Positions 24,693 to 33,761 of a DNA stretch of 64,000 nucleotides are shown piece after piece. The translations under genes and the position numbers were made by a program. Origin of the DNA: Palleronia caenipelagi (GTDB lineage Bacteria > Pseudomonadota > Alphaproteobacteria > Rhodobacterales > Rhodobacteraceae); contig NZ_VFSV01000007.1 in assembly GCF_007004065.1 (NCBI RefSeq), forward strand, positions 62,001 to 126,000, in the 5' to 3' direction. The notes beneath the pieces were generated by a model. It did no database searches. It saw only the letters and a list, made by a program, of their open reading frames with translations, and had not been told where the DNA came from. How positions within the stretch are numbered: the stretch's first letter is position 1; every line of letters begins with the position of its first letter.

Positions 24693-26540
24693 TCAGAGCG
24701 CCAGACGCGCCACAGTTTCGCTGGTGGGCACACCGTCCGGGGTCCAGCCGCGCAGCTCGTAATATTCGGGCAGCATCTTATCGAGTCCCGCCACGAGGCC
24801 CTTGGCCGGGCCGGTTTTCGCGGCGTCCTTCAGGAGCCGCTTAGGCAGATTGTCATCCTCCGCCGTAAAGCCCGCATTATTGTTGAACATCCGCTCCATG
24901 TTCCAGATGCGCTCGCCAGCCTCCAGCATCTTGTCCACGGTCCAGTTGCCCTCGCAGGCCGCGTCCACCTGCGGCGCGATATCCTCCAGCGTCCAGGCAA
25001 AGGTCGTGAAGACGCACAGGCCCGAGCTGTCCACGGCGGCGGTGGCGTCCTGGAACGCCTTGACCAGACCGGCCTTGCCATCGGTGGTCAGCGGATCGGT
25101 TTTCTCCGGGATGCCAAGGATTTCCGACGATACCGTGTAGGACCGCAAATGGCAGGCGCCGCGGTTTGAGGTGGCGTAGGTCAGGCCCATGCCCTGAATT
25201 CCGCGCGGGTCATAGGCAGGGAATTCCTGACCCTTCACCGTCATCGACAGCTCCGGCTTGCCGTATTTCTCGGTCAGCCGTTTCGAGCCAAGCCCCAGCT
25301 CCTTGCCAAAGCCCTCGGCCTTGCCGGTCGCCTCGACACAGGCCACCAGCGCCTCGGCAGAGCCAAAGTTCAGCTTGATGCCGCCAGTCACCGCGTCGTC
25401 GATCACCCCGGTCTCGTAGAGCTCCATTGCCGCGCCCACGGTCGCGCCGAAGGAAATCGGGTCGATGGCCTGCTCATTGCAGATGAAATTGACGTAAGTG
25501 AGTGCTTCGAGATCGTTGATCCCCGTCGCCGAGCCCAGCGCCCAGGCGGCTTCATATTCCAGGCCGCCCGAGGCATGCCAGTATTCGGGCTTGTTCTGGA
25601 TGGTGAAATGGGTCTCATCGATTTTCGAGATCCGCCCGCAAGCGATGGTACACCCAAAGCACGCCTGATTGGTCAGCAGGTTTGGCTTGCCATCACTGCG
25701 GCGCGGCGTGGCCATGGCCTCGGCGGAGATGTCGTTCGCGCTCTCGAACTGGACATCCTGGCCGTTGCGGGTGGGCAGCGCGCCGGTCTCGTTGATGACA
25801 TTCATCAGCACCTGGGTGCCATAGGCGGGCAGGCCCTCGCCGGTGACGGCGTTTTCCTTCAGAACCTTCTTGCCCGCATTGGTCGCGTCCATAAAGGTCT
25901 TGAAATCCCGGACCTTCACCCCGCCAGTGCCGCGCACCGCCACGGCCTTGAGGTTCTTGCTGCCCATCACGGCGCCCACGCCCGAGCGGCCCGCCGCCCG
26001 GTGCAGGTCGTTGACCACGCAGGCATAAAGGATCTCGTTCTCGCCCGCGACGCCGATGGCGGCGACGCGGATCTGCGGGTCCTGATGGGCTGCCTTGATC
26101 CCCTTATCCGTGTCCCAGACCGTTTTGCCCCAGTAGCCGCTGGCATCCCGGATCTGCACATCGCCGTCAAAGATCGTCACGTAGACCGGCTTGGGCGACT
26201 GGCCCTCGAAAATGACCATGTCCCAGCCCGCGAATTTCAGTTCGGCGCCGAAATAGCCGCCTGAGTTCGAGCAGGCGATGGCGCCGGTCAGCGGGCCCTT
26301 GGTGATGATCGAATAGCGCCCGCCGGTGGAGGCACAGGTACCAGTGAGCGGCCCGGTGGCCATGATCATCTTGTTATCGGGACCCAGCGGATCGGCCCTC
26401 GGGTCCACTTCCTCGACCAGATATTTTGAGGCAAGCCCCCGCTGGCCGAGATATTTATCGGCCCAGTCCATGTTCAGCGCTTCGGTGGCGATAGTGCCGG
26501 TGCTCAGGTTGATCCTGAGTATCTTTCCTGTCCATCCCAT
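24693..26540 (-). CDS. aorB: Aldehyde:ferredoxin oxidoreductase, tungsten (or molybdenum) pterin catalytic subunit
   Basis: A 615-residue AOR-family enzyme oxidising aldehydes to carboxylic acids. The N-terminal beta domain starts MGWTGKILRINLSTG. 'GGRYSIITKGPLTGAIACS' belongs to the pterin-binding domain. The [4Fe-4S] ligands are C294, C297 and C301 in 'CFGCTIAC' and C509 in 'DSSGLC', matching the spacing known from the Pyrococcus enzyme. 'AYDPRGIQGMG' is the second DxxG-type pterin region. Length is normal. It is the second gene of the operon, after the iron-sulfur subunit. Tungsten use is inferred from the family. The ATG at 26540 has AGGAGA. Confidence 0.94.
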   Translation of the reverse strand: MGWTGKILRINLSTGTIATEALNMDWADKYLGQRGLASKYLVEEVDPRADPLGPDNKMIMATGPLTGTCASTGGRYSIITKGPLTGAIACSNSGGYFGAELKFAGWDMVIFEGQSPKPVYVTIFDGDVQIRDASGYWGKTVWDTDKGIKAAHQDPQIRVAAIGVAGENEILYACVVNDLHRAAGRSGVGAVMGSKNLKAVAVRGTGGVKVRDFKTFMDATNAGKKVLKENAVTGEGLPAYGTQVLMNVINETGALPTRNGQDVQFESANDISAEAMATPRRSDGKPNLLTNQACFGCTIACGRISKIDETHFTIQNKPEYWHASGGLEYEAAWALGSATGINDLEALTYVNFICNEQAIDPISFGATVGAAMELYETGVIDDAVTGGIKLNFGSAEALVACVEATGKAEGFGKELGLGSKRLTEKYGKPELSMTVKGQEFPAYDPRGIQGMGLTYATSNRGACHLRSYTVSSEILGIPEKTDPLTTDGKAGLVKAFQDATAAVDSSGLCVFTTFAWTLEDIAPQVDAACEGNWTVDKMLEAGERIWNMERMFNNNAGFTAEDDNLPKRLLKDAAKTGPAKGLVAGLDKMLPEYYELRGWTPDGVPTSETVARLAL

Positions 26541-26600
26541 CGGAAAATCTCCTGTAAGACGTCTGTTCTCTCAGCCCTTCAGAGGGCGAACGGTGCAAAA

Positions 26601-27092
26601 TCAGGCGGGGGCGTTTGGCCCCGAGGGCTCGGTCCCGGCGGTCGTCCGGGCGGCCCATTGCCTCATCTTGTCAAAGCCCCCCTGTTCCACGTCCTGGAAC
26701 GTGATCGCGTCCGTCGGACAGGCGGCGGCACAGGCCGGATCGCCACCGCAGAGGTCACATTTGATCACCTTGCCGGTGGATGCATTGTAATTCACCGTGC
26801 CGAACGGGCAGGCGATGGTGCAGACCTTGCAGCCCACGCAGAGATTGTCATGGACGACCTTTACGCCCATCTCGTTGGTGGTGATCGCGTTCACCGGACA
26901 AGCCTGCTGGCACCATGCCTCGTCGCATTGGGTGCAGGTATAGGGCACAAACCGTGCCTCTTCGTGGAAATCAAAAACGCGGATCCGGGATTTCGAGACG
27001 TTGAACTCGCCCTCGTTCACGTAGCTGCACGCCATCTCACATTGCTTGCAGCCCGTGCATTTCCCTGGATCAATCGTAAGTGCTTTCTGCAT
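26601..27092 (-). CDS. aorA: Polyferredoxin-type iron-sulfur subunit of aldehyde oxidoreductase
   Basis: A 163-residue protein with 16 cysteines in four ferredoxin-like groups: 'CTGCKQCEMAC', 'CTQCDEAWCQQACP', 'CVGCKVCTIACP' and 'CDLCGGDPACAAACP', enough for four [4Fe-4S] clusters in the DmsB/HybA arrangement. No signal peptide, so it is cytoplasmic. As first gene of the operon it corresponds to the electron-transfer subunit AorA of Aromatoleum, linking the catalytic and FAD subunits. The ATG at 27092 has GGGAGGAC; the longer frame to 27143 is unlikely. Confidence 0.9.
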   Translation of the reverse strand: MQKALTIDPGKCTGCKQCEMACSYVNEGEFNVSKSRIRVFDFHEEARFVPYTCTQCDEAWCQQACPVNAITTNEMGVKVVHDNLCVGCKVCTIACPFGTVNYNASTGKVIKCDLCGGDPACAAACPTDAITFQDVEQGGFDKMRQWAARTTAGTEPSGPNAPA

Positions 27093-27214
27093 GACAGTCC
27101 TCCCGGTGGTCTGGTCGGGCCACACAGGGTGACCACCCGACAACCGCCACGTTAGGACGACAATGCGAAACCTCCAAAAGAATAATTTTCGACAAGAGTC
27201 TGATGGAGAAATTG

Positions 27215-27239
27215 AAAACGCCCGCCGAAGGGGCGGGCG
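27215..27239 (-). terminator. Rho-independent terminator of rpsO
   Basis: On the reverse strand CGCCCGCC, a four-base loop, GGCGGGCG (27219-27226 with 27232-27239) is followed by TTTTC. It lies 38 bases after the rpsO stop codon and separates it from the AOR operon. Confidence 0.85.
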
Positions 27240-27276
27240 CTTTCTGAAATCATGGGGTTCACCCCCGGCGCCGGCC

Positions 27277-27546
27277 TTAGCGGCGGATGCCGAGACGCTG
27301 GATGAGGTCCTTGTAGCGGGCTTCGTCCTTGGCGCGGGTGTAGTCGAGCAGTTTCCGGCGCTGGGCTACGAGCTTCAGGAGGCCACGGCGGGAGTGGTTG
27401 TCCTTTTTGTGGGTCTTGAAGTGCTCGGTCAGCGCGCTGATGCGGTGGGTCAGGATGGCCACCTGCACTTCGGGCGAGCCGGTGTCGCCGTCCTTGAGGC
27501 CGTAATCCTTGATCAGCTTTTGCTTGTCTTCGGGCGTGATCGACAT
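27277..27546 (-). CDS. rpsO: 30S ribosomal protein S15
   Basis: 89 residues, the standard length. It contains '[16 protein letters not shown]', '[20 protein letters not shown]' and ends '[13 protein letters not shown]', all typical of S15, which nucleates folding of the 16S rRNA platform. The ATG at 27546 is preceded by AAAGGAGA. It is followed by a terminator and has a 188-base upstream region. The pnp gene that often follows rpsO is absent here. Confidence 0.98.
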   Translation of the reverse strand: MSITPEDKQKLIKDYGLKDGDTGSPEVQVAILTHRISALTEHFKTHKKDNHSRRGLLKLVAQRRKLLDYTRAKDEARYKDLIQRLGIRR

Positions 27547-27734
27547 CGGGCGTCTCCTTTTGGGTCTGGTGTGTCGGCACCGGCCGGGATGTCGTCCAGC
27601 ACGGGCCCTCTATGGCGCGGTTGCCCGCGCGCGATGGTCCGCTAGCAGATGCCCGGCGAGAAGAAAAGCGCTTTGGTCTGTAAAAGCCACAAAATCGATT
27701 GATCGTGGTCAAGCCTTACGAGAAACGATCTGGA

Positions 27735-28202
27735 TCAGCTTCTGGATTTCACGGCTACATATTGATTGAAATACGCACATTGCTCCAGGAAGGTGTCCGT
27801 AAATTTGCGGATCCGCGCTGCTGAGAACCCGCTTTCGACCCGCAGATCAGCCTCAATAACGGGGTCTCCTTCGTCGTCGATATAGGCTCGGGTCAGAACG
27901 GACTCTTTGTTCCAGTCGTTGAGGTCGCTCGCCGAAAGATCCTTTGTTACCACGCCGTGGATCGCGAGAATGTTGCCATTGGGAAAGACCAGCAGGCCGA
28001 AAGGCACATCGTTCTTGCGTAAAGAAAGTGCCTTGTCGGTCTGGCCCGTGATCTCATAACCGCTTTGGCCCAAGAGAGACGCGAGTTCCTCGGTGGAGTA
28101 GCGCTGCCGCGTCTCCGTCGCCGTCACGCAAGCGCTGACCAACGCACACAGGAGTGCGATCCAAACTCCACGAAACACAGATGATCCTACGGTTGCCTGC
28201 AT
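27735..28202 (-). CDS. YbjN-like lipoprotein
   Basis: A 155-residue protein. The signal peptide runs to the lipobox LVSAC (Cys25), so it is probably a membrane-anchored lipoprotein. The mature part, 'RYSTEELASLLGQSGYEIT' with 'ESVLTRAYIDDEGDPVIEAD', follows the YbjN-family pattern, whose members resemble type III secretion chaperones but have no settled function. It stands alone between rpsO and the truB operon, read on the same strand. Confidence 0.65.
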   Translation of the reverse strand: MQATVGSSVFRGVWIALLCALVSACVTATETRQRYSTEELASLLGQSGYEITGQTDKALSLRKNDVPFGLLVFPNGNILAIHGVVTKDLSASDLNDWNKESVLTRAYIDDEGDPVIEADLRVESGFSAARIRKFTDTFLEQCAYFNQYVAVKSRS

Positions 28203-28287
28203 ACCTGCCTCAAGTTCCGGTTTCCCGGAGATGTGATTATTTTCAATGCACGGTAGGCATACGGGGGCAGGCTGTAAACCGGCGCGG

Positions 28288-28800
28288 TCAGGATGCAGAC
28301 CAGGGGCGCGGTTGCTCGGTGTAGCTGATGTAGAGCGGATGTTTCGGGTGGCCGTCTTTGGTCAGGCCCAGATGATAGAGGTGGTGGCCGGTGGCGCGGA
28401 CCAGTCGTTCAACCTCAGGGCCGCGCTCCAGATGGGCGCCATGGGTGCCCCACGCGCAGACGATGCGGTCGGCCCAGTGGCAGCCTTCGGTGATCGCGGC
28501 ATTATTCTCCGGGCCGACGGGATCAGCGGCGGCGCGCATGAGGCGGGGATCTGTGTCCCGCCAGGCAAAGATGTTGCACACCCGGAAACCGCCAAACCCC
28601 AGCGCCCGCGCCCGCCGCTCGCAGCGCTCGACCGTAGGGTCGTTCTGGACCTCCGTCGCTGTGGAGGGGTTCAGCATGATAAACAGCACCACGTCCCCTA
28701 TCGGGTCCCAGATCCGGGTGAGGCTGTAGCGGTAGCGTTCGCAGTCAGAGTAGATGGCGACGCTCTCGGCGTCGCCTTTCAGGTGGTGGCGGGTGATCAT
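28288..28800 (-). CDS. DUF1643 family protein
   Basis: A 170-residue soluble protein with the DUF1643 core: '[11 protein letters not shown]', '[20 protein letters not shown]', '[10 protein letters not shown]' and 'VCAWGTHG'. The function of the family is unknown; the strongly conserved Asn-Pro-Ser and Trp-Gly motifs look like an active site. The ATG at 28800 overlaps the truB stop (ATGA), so translation is coupled to truB. A longer frame to 28974 lies inside truB and is rejected. Confidence 0.82.
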   Translation of the reverse strand: MITRHHLKGDAESVAIYSDCERYRYSLTRIWDPIGDVVLFIMLNPSTATEVQNDPTVERCERRARALGFGGFRVCNIFAWRDTDPRLMRAAADPVGPENNAAITEGCHWADRIVCAWGTHGAHLERGPEVERLVRATGHHLYHLGLTKDGHPKHPLYISYTEQPRPWSAS

Positions 28801-29705
28801 CCGAGGTTCAGGACACGGCTCGGCACAAAGCGCCCGGCCTCGTAGGTCCCAAGCGCCAGCGGACGGCCGTCGCGCATGGCCCAGCTCAGGTCGCCGAACT
28901 CGGCCTCGGTGCTCAGCACTTCGGCTGGGTTGCCGTTGCGGATCCGAGTAGCGGCCTGCTCGCTGACGAGACAATGGGGCAGGTCGCTGAGACCGGCCTC
29001 GACCGGCAGCAGGAGGTCGTCAATTTCGGGCGTGCGGGCCAGCTCTTTGATGCGGGCATAGGGCACTGATTGCTCGAGATCGAACGGTCCGCTCCAGATG
29101 CGGCGCAGCGCAGTAACGTGGCCGTGGCAGCCCAGATCGCGGCCCAGATCGCGGGCGATGGCGCGGACATAGCCGCCCTTTCCGCAGACCATGTGGAAAT
29201 TGGCATCATCCGCACTGCGCAGTCCGGTCAGTTCCAGCTCGTCCACATAGAGAGGGCGGGCCTTCAGTTCCGGCGTCGCGCCCTCGCGGGCCAGATCATA
29301 GGCGCGCTGACCATCGACTTTGACGGCGGAGACGGAGGGCGGAACCTGCATGATGTCGCCGCGATAGGCGTCGAGGGCAGCGCGGATCGCAGTCTCATCC
29401 GGGCGGCTCTCCGATGTGGCGATGACCTCGCCCGAGGCGTCATCGGTGGAGGTCTCAGCCCCCCAGCGAACCTGAAAATCATAGGCTTTGAGCGCGTCGG
29501 TGATCGAGGAGACGATCTTTGTCGCCTCACCCAGCGCAACCGCCAGCAACCCCGTTGCATCCGGGTCGAGCGTGCCTGCGTGGCCCGCCTTCTTCGCTTC
29601 GAAGGCCCAGCGGACCTTGTTCACCACGTCGGTCGATCCGACCCCCGCTGGCTTGTCCACGATGACCCAGCCGGAAATGTCGCGTCCCTTGCGTCGCCGC
29701 CCCAT
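28797..29705 (-). CDS. truB: tRNA pseudouridine-55 synthase
   Basis: A 302-residue pseudouridine synthase that makes the universal pseudouridine 55 in the T loop of tRNAs. '[19 protein letters not shown]' and the catalytic '[13 protein letters not shown]' (Asp nucleophile) are intact; '[12 protein letters not shown]' also matches. The ATG at 29705 overlaps the stop codon of the phosphodiester glycosidase-like gene (TAATG). It is part of the overlapping chain rbfA, glycosidase, truB, DUF1643. Confidence 0.96.
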   Translation of the reverse strand: MGRRRKGRDISGWVIVDKPAGVGSTDVVNKVRWAFEAKKAGHAGTLDPDATGLLAVALGEATKIVSSITDALKAYDFQVRWGAETSTDDASGEVIATSESRPDETAIRAALDAYRGDIMQVPPSVSAVKVDGQRAYDLAREGATPELKARPLYVDELELTGLRSADDANFHMVCGKGGYVRAIARDLGRDLGCHGHVTALRRIWSGPFDLEQSVPYARIKELARTPEIDDLLLPVEAGLSDLPHCLVSEQAATRIRNGNPAEVLSTEAEFGDLSWAMRDGRPLALGTYEAGRFVPSRVLNLG

Positions 29706-30439
29706 TACTCTGCCTTTTCCACTGTTCCGATGATCGGCCCCATGGGCCAGCCCGCGTCATGCCGTCCGCTGCCCGCGTCGTAAAGACGGGAAATGTTGCC
29801 ATCGAGGTAGAGGGCGTTCGGAGTCTTCAGGACGTCCCGGAACAGGCGACCAAAGTGGTGAAAATTCACCTTATCGTTGGAGATGGCGAAGAACAGCGTC
29901 CCATCGGCAGCCACCGCGGCCCCGTTCCGCTCGTAAACCGAATCGGATTTTGGCAGAAAGCGCGGATGAAGCGCGCCGTCGATGACCAGCATTGGGCCGG
30001 ACTGTGTAGCGTAGGTGCAACCGGGCTGGCGGCGCTCATAAGTGAGGCTTTCGATTACCTCGGCGCGGCCCGATGACAGGCAAAGCACGCCGTTCGGAAG
30101 CAGGCCGAAATTTCCCGGCCCCGCATTGGTCACCAGACGCATTTCCTGCGTGCCGTCTTCCAGATAGAGACCCACGGGCGCGCGGTTCGGATGGTACATC
30201 CCGGCATTCATCGCCACGCCGAGCTGCTTCCCCTCGCCCCGCAATGCGCCGTTCACCGAGCGAAAGCTCGCGTGGGGCTGGCCTTCGTCGTCATATAGGA
30301 ACAGCCGGACCTCTTCCTGCGCCGGGTCGATGCGGCAGACGGTAAAGGAGGCCCCGTCGAAATTCATATCGTCGCAGCTCGACGCCTGTGCTGTAGCGGG
30401 GGCGAGGGCCGCGAGCGCGGCGAACAGCCAACGTCTCAC
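29705..30439 (-). CDS. Secreted phosphodiester glycosidase (NAGPA-domain) family protein
   Basis: A 244-residue protein starting with GTG and a signal peptide ([18 protein letters not shown]). It has the NAGPA-domain core: '[20 protein letters not shown]', '[12 protein letters not shown]', '[18 protein letters not shown]' and '[13 protein letters not shown]'. The domain hydrolyses sugar-phosphodiester bonds in its animal founder (uncovering enzyme). In bacteria its substrates are unclear; envelope glycopolymers are possible. The GTG overlaps the rbfA stop (GTGA), and its stop overlaps the truB start, so this envelope protein is embedded in a ribosome and tRNA maturation operon. Confidence 0.85.
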   Translation of the reverse strand: MRRWLFAALAALAPATAQASSCDDMNFDGASFTVCRIDPAQEEVRLFLYDDEGQPHASFRSVNGALRGEGKQLGVAMNAGMYHPNRAPVGLYLEDGTQEMRLVTNAGPGNFGLLPNGVLCLSSGRAEVIESLTYERRQPGCTYATQSGPMLVIDGALHPRFLPKSDSVYERNGAAVAADGTLFFAISNDKVNFHHFGRLFRDVLKTPNALYLDGNISRLYDAGSGRHDAGWPMGPIIGTVEKAE

Positions 30440-30852
30440 GGCTGGTCCTCGTCGCTGTCGCCCCGCAGATCCTGTTGCACCTCGTCACGGGCGAACAACG
30501 CCCGCGTTTCGTCCATCCGGTCGAAGGTTTCGTCGATGAGGAACCGCAGATCGGGGGTAAATTTCAGATTAGTCTGACGCGACAGGGCGCGGCGCAGCTC
30601 GTGCTTGTTCCGCTTCAGGGCTGCGATGGCCTCTTCGCGCTGTTCGCCGCCCAGCGGGATCAGGTAGATCGTCGCGATCTTCAGATCCGGCGAGGGGCGG
30701 ACCTCGGTCACGGTGATCGACAGCCGGTTCAGATCCGGGTCGTGGATATCGCCTTGGTTCAGCACGTCCGACAGAGTGCGGCGGATCAGCTCGCCGACGC
30801 GCAACTGACGCTGGGACGGGCCGGAATGATTGGAGAAGCGGTTCTTTGCCAT
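30436..30852 (-). CDS. rbfA: Ribosome-binding factor A
   Basis: A 138-residue KH-like protein that binds the 30S subunit during late 16S rRNA maturation. It starts [20 protein letters not shown] and contains '[20 protein letters not shown]' and '[12 protein letters not shown]', all typical; the N- and C-terminal tails are the longer alphaproteobacterial form. Another in-frame ATG lies nine bases upstream at 30861. It is divergent from dapB, and heads the four-gene overlapping operon. Confidence 0.94.
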   Translation of the reverse strand: MAKNRFSNHSGPSQRQLRVGELIRRTLSDVLNQGDIHDPDLNRLSITVTEVRPSPDLKIATIYLIPLGGEQREEAIAALKRNKHELRRALSRQTNLKFTPDLRFLIDETFDRMDETRALFARDEVQQDLRGDSDEDQP

Positions 30853-30951
30853 GGGCCGCATCTATGGCTTTGGGGCCGTGCGCGCAACATCACGTTGCGG
30901 TGAGAGTGGCATCGGGCTAGCCCCATCATGCAGAGACAGGAGGTTTGCCAG

Positions 30952-31752
30952 ATGAAGATCGCGATCACAGGTGTGTCGGGCCGGATGGGCCGGATGCTGG
31001 TCAAGGTGGTGTCTGAGACACAGGGCGCCACGCTCTCTGCCGCGATGGAGCGCCCGGGTCACGACTGGGTCGGTAAGGCGCTGGAGACAATGCTCCCCGA
31101 TGCGCCCGCGGCAGTTGTCGTCACGGATGATGCAGATGCGGCGCTGACGGCCTCAGACGTGGTGATCGACTTCACTGCTCCGGCCGCAACTGTCGCCCTT
31201 GCCCAACGGGCGGCTGAGATCGGCTGCGCCATGGTGATCGGCACCACTGGCTTTATCGACGAGGATATCGTCGCCATCGAGCGCGCCTCCACCCATGTGC
31301 CTATCATGCGGGCCGGTAATATGAGCCTCGGCGTGAATCTGCTCACGCAACTGGTGCGTCAGGTCGCAGCGTCGCTCGGCGCGGAGTATGACATTGAGGT
31401 CGTCGAGGCCCATCATCGGATGAAAGTCGATGCGCCTTCGGGTACAGCGCTGATGCTTGGCGAAGCCGCCGCCGAAGGACGGGGGGTGGCCCTGCGCGAG
31501 GTCGAAGACCGGGGCCGCGACGGCATAACGGGTCAACGAAAAGAAGGCGCTATCGGCTTTGCGGCGATCCGGGGTGGCAATATCATCGGCGAGCACGACG
31601 TGATTTTTGCGGGGCCCGACGAGGTGATCACCTTGCGGCATTCGGCAACGGATCGGGGGCTGTTCGCCCGGGGCGCCGTCCGCGCAGCACTGTGGTGCAA
31701 AGGCCGGTCGCCGGGTCATTACGACATGGTAGACGTGCTGGGTCTCTCCTGA
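30952..31752 (+). CDS. dapB: 4-hydroxy-tetrahydrodipicolinate reductase
   Basis: A 266-residue enzyme of the diaminopimelate and lysine pathway, reducing the product of DapA with NAD(P)H. The nucleotide loop is 'ITGVSGRMGRML'; 'VIGTTGF' and the catalytic 'EAHHRMKVDAPSGTA' (His-His and Lys) are intact. The ATG at 30952 has CAGGAGG. No other dap gene is nearby; it is divergent from rbfA and followed by a small secreted protein gene. Confidence 0.97.
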   Translation: MKIAITGVSGRMGRMLVKVVSETQGATLSAAMERPGHDWVGKALETMLPDAPAAVVVTDDADAALTASDVVIDFTAPAATVALAQRAAEIGCAMVIGTTGFIDEDIVAIERASTHVPIMRAGNMSLGVNLLTQLVRQVAASLGAEYDIEVVEAHHRMKVDAPSGTALMLGEAAAEGRGVALREVEDRGRDGITGQRKEGAIGFAAIRGGNIIGEHDVIFAGPDEVITLRHSATDRGLFARGAVRAALWCKGRSPGHYDMVDVLGLS

Positions 31753-31824
31753 CCTCGCCGAATTGGGGCTTGATTTGGCAGGGCCGGAGATGCGATTTAT
31801 CCCTCAGGTTGAAAGGATGGCCGC

Positions 31825-32184
31825 ATGACTCGTCTTCTTCTGTTGATCTGGATTGCGCTCTTTCCCGCCTATGGGGCAGGGCAAGCGAACCAAATGGTTC
31901 GTATTAACGACGCCAAGGAGTTCCGGGAGCAGGTCGCTGGTCGAGACCTGACACGGACGGGGATCACCATGCGGGTCGAGCCGGGCGGTGTGCTGACTGG
32001 GCGGGCCTTTGGTGGGCGGGTTACCGGTCGCTGGACGTGGGAAAGCGGTTACTTCTGTCGCGAGATGCGTTGGGGCGGCAGATCCTGGGACTGGAATTGT
32101 CAGGCGGTCTTTCTGGGAGCTGACACGGTTCGGTTCATCGCTGACCGCGGCAAAGGGGACAGCGCGGATCTGTCCCTGAAATAG
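31825..32184 (+). CDS. Small secreted protein of unknown function
   Basis: A 119-residue protein with a signal peptide (MTRLLLLIWIALFPAYGAG). The mature part is rich in Gly, Arg and Trp, with 'VEPGGVLTGRAFGGRVTGRW' and 'YFCREMRWGGRSWDWNCQ'. Its two cysteines could form a disulfide in the periplasm. It resembles small conserved Rhodobacteraceae proteins but I cannot assign a family with confidence. The ATG has GAAAGGA ahead, and the stop is 7 bases before the end of the convergent DUF1674 gene. Confidence 0.65.
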   Translation: MTRLLLLIWIALFPAYGAGQANQMVRINDAKEFREQVAGRDLTRTGITMRVEPGGVLTGRAFGGRVTGRWTWESGYFCREMRWGGRSWDWNCQAVFLGADTVRFIADRGKGDSADLSLK

Positions 32185-32191
32185 CCCCCAG

Positions 32192-32368
32192 TCAGAAATC
32201 GGACGCGATGCCCTTTTTCTCCCAGTCGCCATAGCGCACAGGTTCGGGTCCGTCGCGGCCCCCCAGTTCGGGCGGCAGGTCCAGAGGTTTCTGCTGTTTG
32301 CGCCGTTCTTCGGCCTCGGCCAGCGCGCGCTGTGCAGCGGGTGGCAGATCGGGGTTGGTGTCACTCAT
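32192..32368 (-). CDS. DUF1674 / SDHAF4-like succinate dehydrogenase assembly factor
   Basis: A 58-residue protein. The C-terminal half 'PPELGGRDGPEPVRYGDWEK' followed by KGIASDF is the DUF1674 signature, shared with the mitochondrial assembly factor SDHAF4 (Sdh8), which helps mature the flavinylated SdhA subunit. The N-terminal half is charged and variable. The ATG at 32368 gives MSDTNPDLPPAAQRALAEAE. A longer frame to 32605 would overlap rsmB and is rejected. No sdh genes are in the window, so the link is by family only. Confidence 0.8.
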   Translation of the reverse strand: MSDTNPDLPPAAQRALAEAEERRKQQKPLDLPPELGGRDGPEPVRYGDWEKKGIASDF

Positions 32369-32464
32369 CAGGGCTGCCTTCTGGTCAAACAGGTCTCCTT
32401 GGGCATATACGCAGCGGCAATGGCCGCTCAAGGCCCCCGTGTGACAGGACCCGACAGGACAGCC

Positions 32465-33727
32465 ATGGACCGGACCCGCGCTCTCGCACTGCGCCTTCTG
32501 TGCGATATCACCGAGGAAGGGCGGCTCCTGCCCGAGATGGCGGGGCGCAGGTTGGCGCCGTTGAAGCCAGCCGAGAAAGCCCGTGCCCAGCGGCTGGTGC
32601 TGCAAACTCTGCGCTGGCGGGATCGGTCGGACAGGATGCTAGGGCCGTATCTGCGGATGAAGCCGCGTGCCGAGGCGATGAACGCGCTGCGGATGGCGCT
32701 GGCCGAGATCTTCGTCGATGGGGCCGCGCCGCACGGGGTCGTGGATGAGACAGTGGGTATCGTGCGCGCCGGTCAGGAGGCGGGTGCGCAGGCAGGGCTG
32801 GTCAACGCGGTGCTGCGCCGGGCGGTGAAACAGCCGCAGTCCGGCTGGGATAAACTGCCGGTTCCGCGTCTGCCGAAATGGCTGCGCAAGCCACTCCTCG
32901 CCGATTACGGCAAAGCTGCCGTCGCAGAGATGGAGGCGTGTTTCGCCAACGTACCGCCGCTTGATCTGACCGTAAGGGACGATGCTGCCGGATGGGCTGA
33001 CCGTCTCGATGGCGAGGTCCTGCCCACCGGGAGCGTGCGGCTGAGAAAGCCCGGTCAGGTTTCCGCTCTTCCGGGCTTTGCCGAAGGTGCATGGTGGGTG
33101 CAGGACGCCGCTGCGGCCCTGCCGGTACGCGCTCTAGCTCCACAAGCGGGCGAAAAAGTCCTCGATCTCTGCGCTGCACCGGGGGGCAAGACCCTGCAAT
33201 TGGCCGCTGCCGGGGCCGCGGTGACGGCGCTTGATATCTCCGAGACGCGAATGGCGCGGGTGCAGGAGAACCTCGCCCGCTGCGGCTTGTCCGCCGAGGT
33301 TGTCGTGGGCGACGCACTGTCGGCAGAGCTACCCGGCGACGGTCAGTTCGATGCGATCCTGCTCGACGCGCCATGCTCCGCCACGGGTACAATCCGCCGC
33401 CATCCCGATCTGCCCATGGCCAAGACAGGCGAGGAGTTCCCCGAGCTGTTTCGCCTGCAGGAGCGGATGATCGACCGCGCCCTGACCCGTCTTGCCCCCG
33501 GCGGACGGCTGGTCTTTTGCACCTGCTCGCTGCTGATCGACGAGGGCGAAGAGCAGGTCCGCGACGCGCTGGGCCGTCACGAAGGCCTCCGCGTGGACAC
33601 GGAGGCGCTGTCGCTGCCGGGGATCGCGCCGGAATGGATCGGTCCCGAAGGCCTGCGCCTGAGGCCCGATTACTGGCCTGAGCTTGGCGGGATGGACGGG
33701 TTTTTCATTACTGTCCTGCGACGCTGA
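32465..33727 (+). CDS. rsmB: 16S rRNA (cytosine-967 C5)-methyltransferase RsmB
   Basis: A 420-residue NusB-domain plus methyltransferase protein. The N-terminal helical RNA-binding part is residues 1-130; the SAM-binding loop is 'LDLCAAPGGKTLQLAAAG', and the two catalytic cysteines are in 'DAPCSATGTIRRHPD' and 'VFCTCSLLIDEGEE'. The ATG at 32465 is my choice, with AGGAC ahead; further in-frame starts reach back to 32399. It is divergent from the DUF1674 gene and followed closely by the heparinase-like gene. Confidence 0.93.
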   Translation: MDRTRALALRLLCDITEEGRLLPEMAGRRLAPLKPAEKARAQRLVLQTLRWRDRSDRMLGPYLRMKPRAEAMNALRMALAEIFVDGAAPHGVVDETVGIVRAGQEAGAQAGLVNAVLRRAVKQPQSGWDKLPVPRLPKWLRKPLLADYGKAAVAEMEACFANVPPLDLTVRDDAAGWADRLDGEVLPTGSVRLRKPGQVSALPGFAEGAWWVQDAAAALPVRALAPQAGEKVLDLCAAPGGKTLQLAAAGAAVTALDISETRMARVQENLARCGLSAEVVVGDALSAELPGDGQFDAILLDAPCSATGTIRRHPDLPMAKTGEEFPELFRLQERMIDRALTRLAPGGRLVFCTCSLLIDEGEEQVRDALGRHEGLRVDTEALSLPGIAPEWIGPEGLRLRPDYWPELGGMDGFFITVLRR

Positions 33728-33761
33728 CAGCGTGCGGTGACAGATTGGCCCTGACCGCCTA

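Noticed and set aside
23676-25169. A 497-codon forward frame
   Set aside because: It is antisense to the AOR catalytic and FAD subunit genes, which have all expected motifs.
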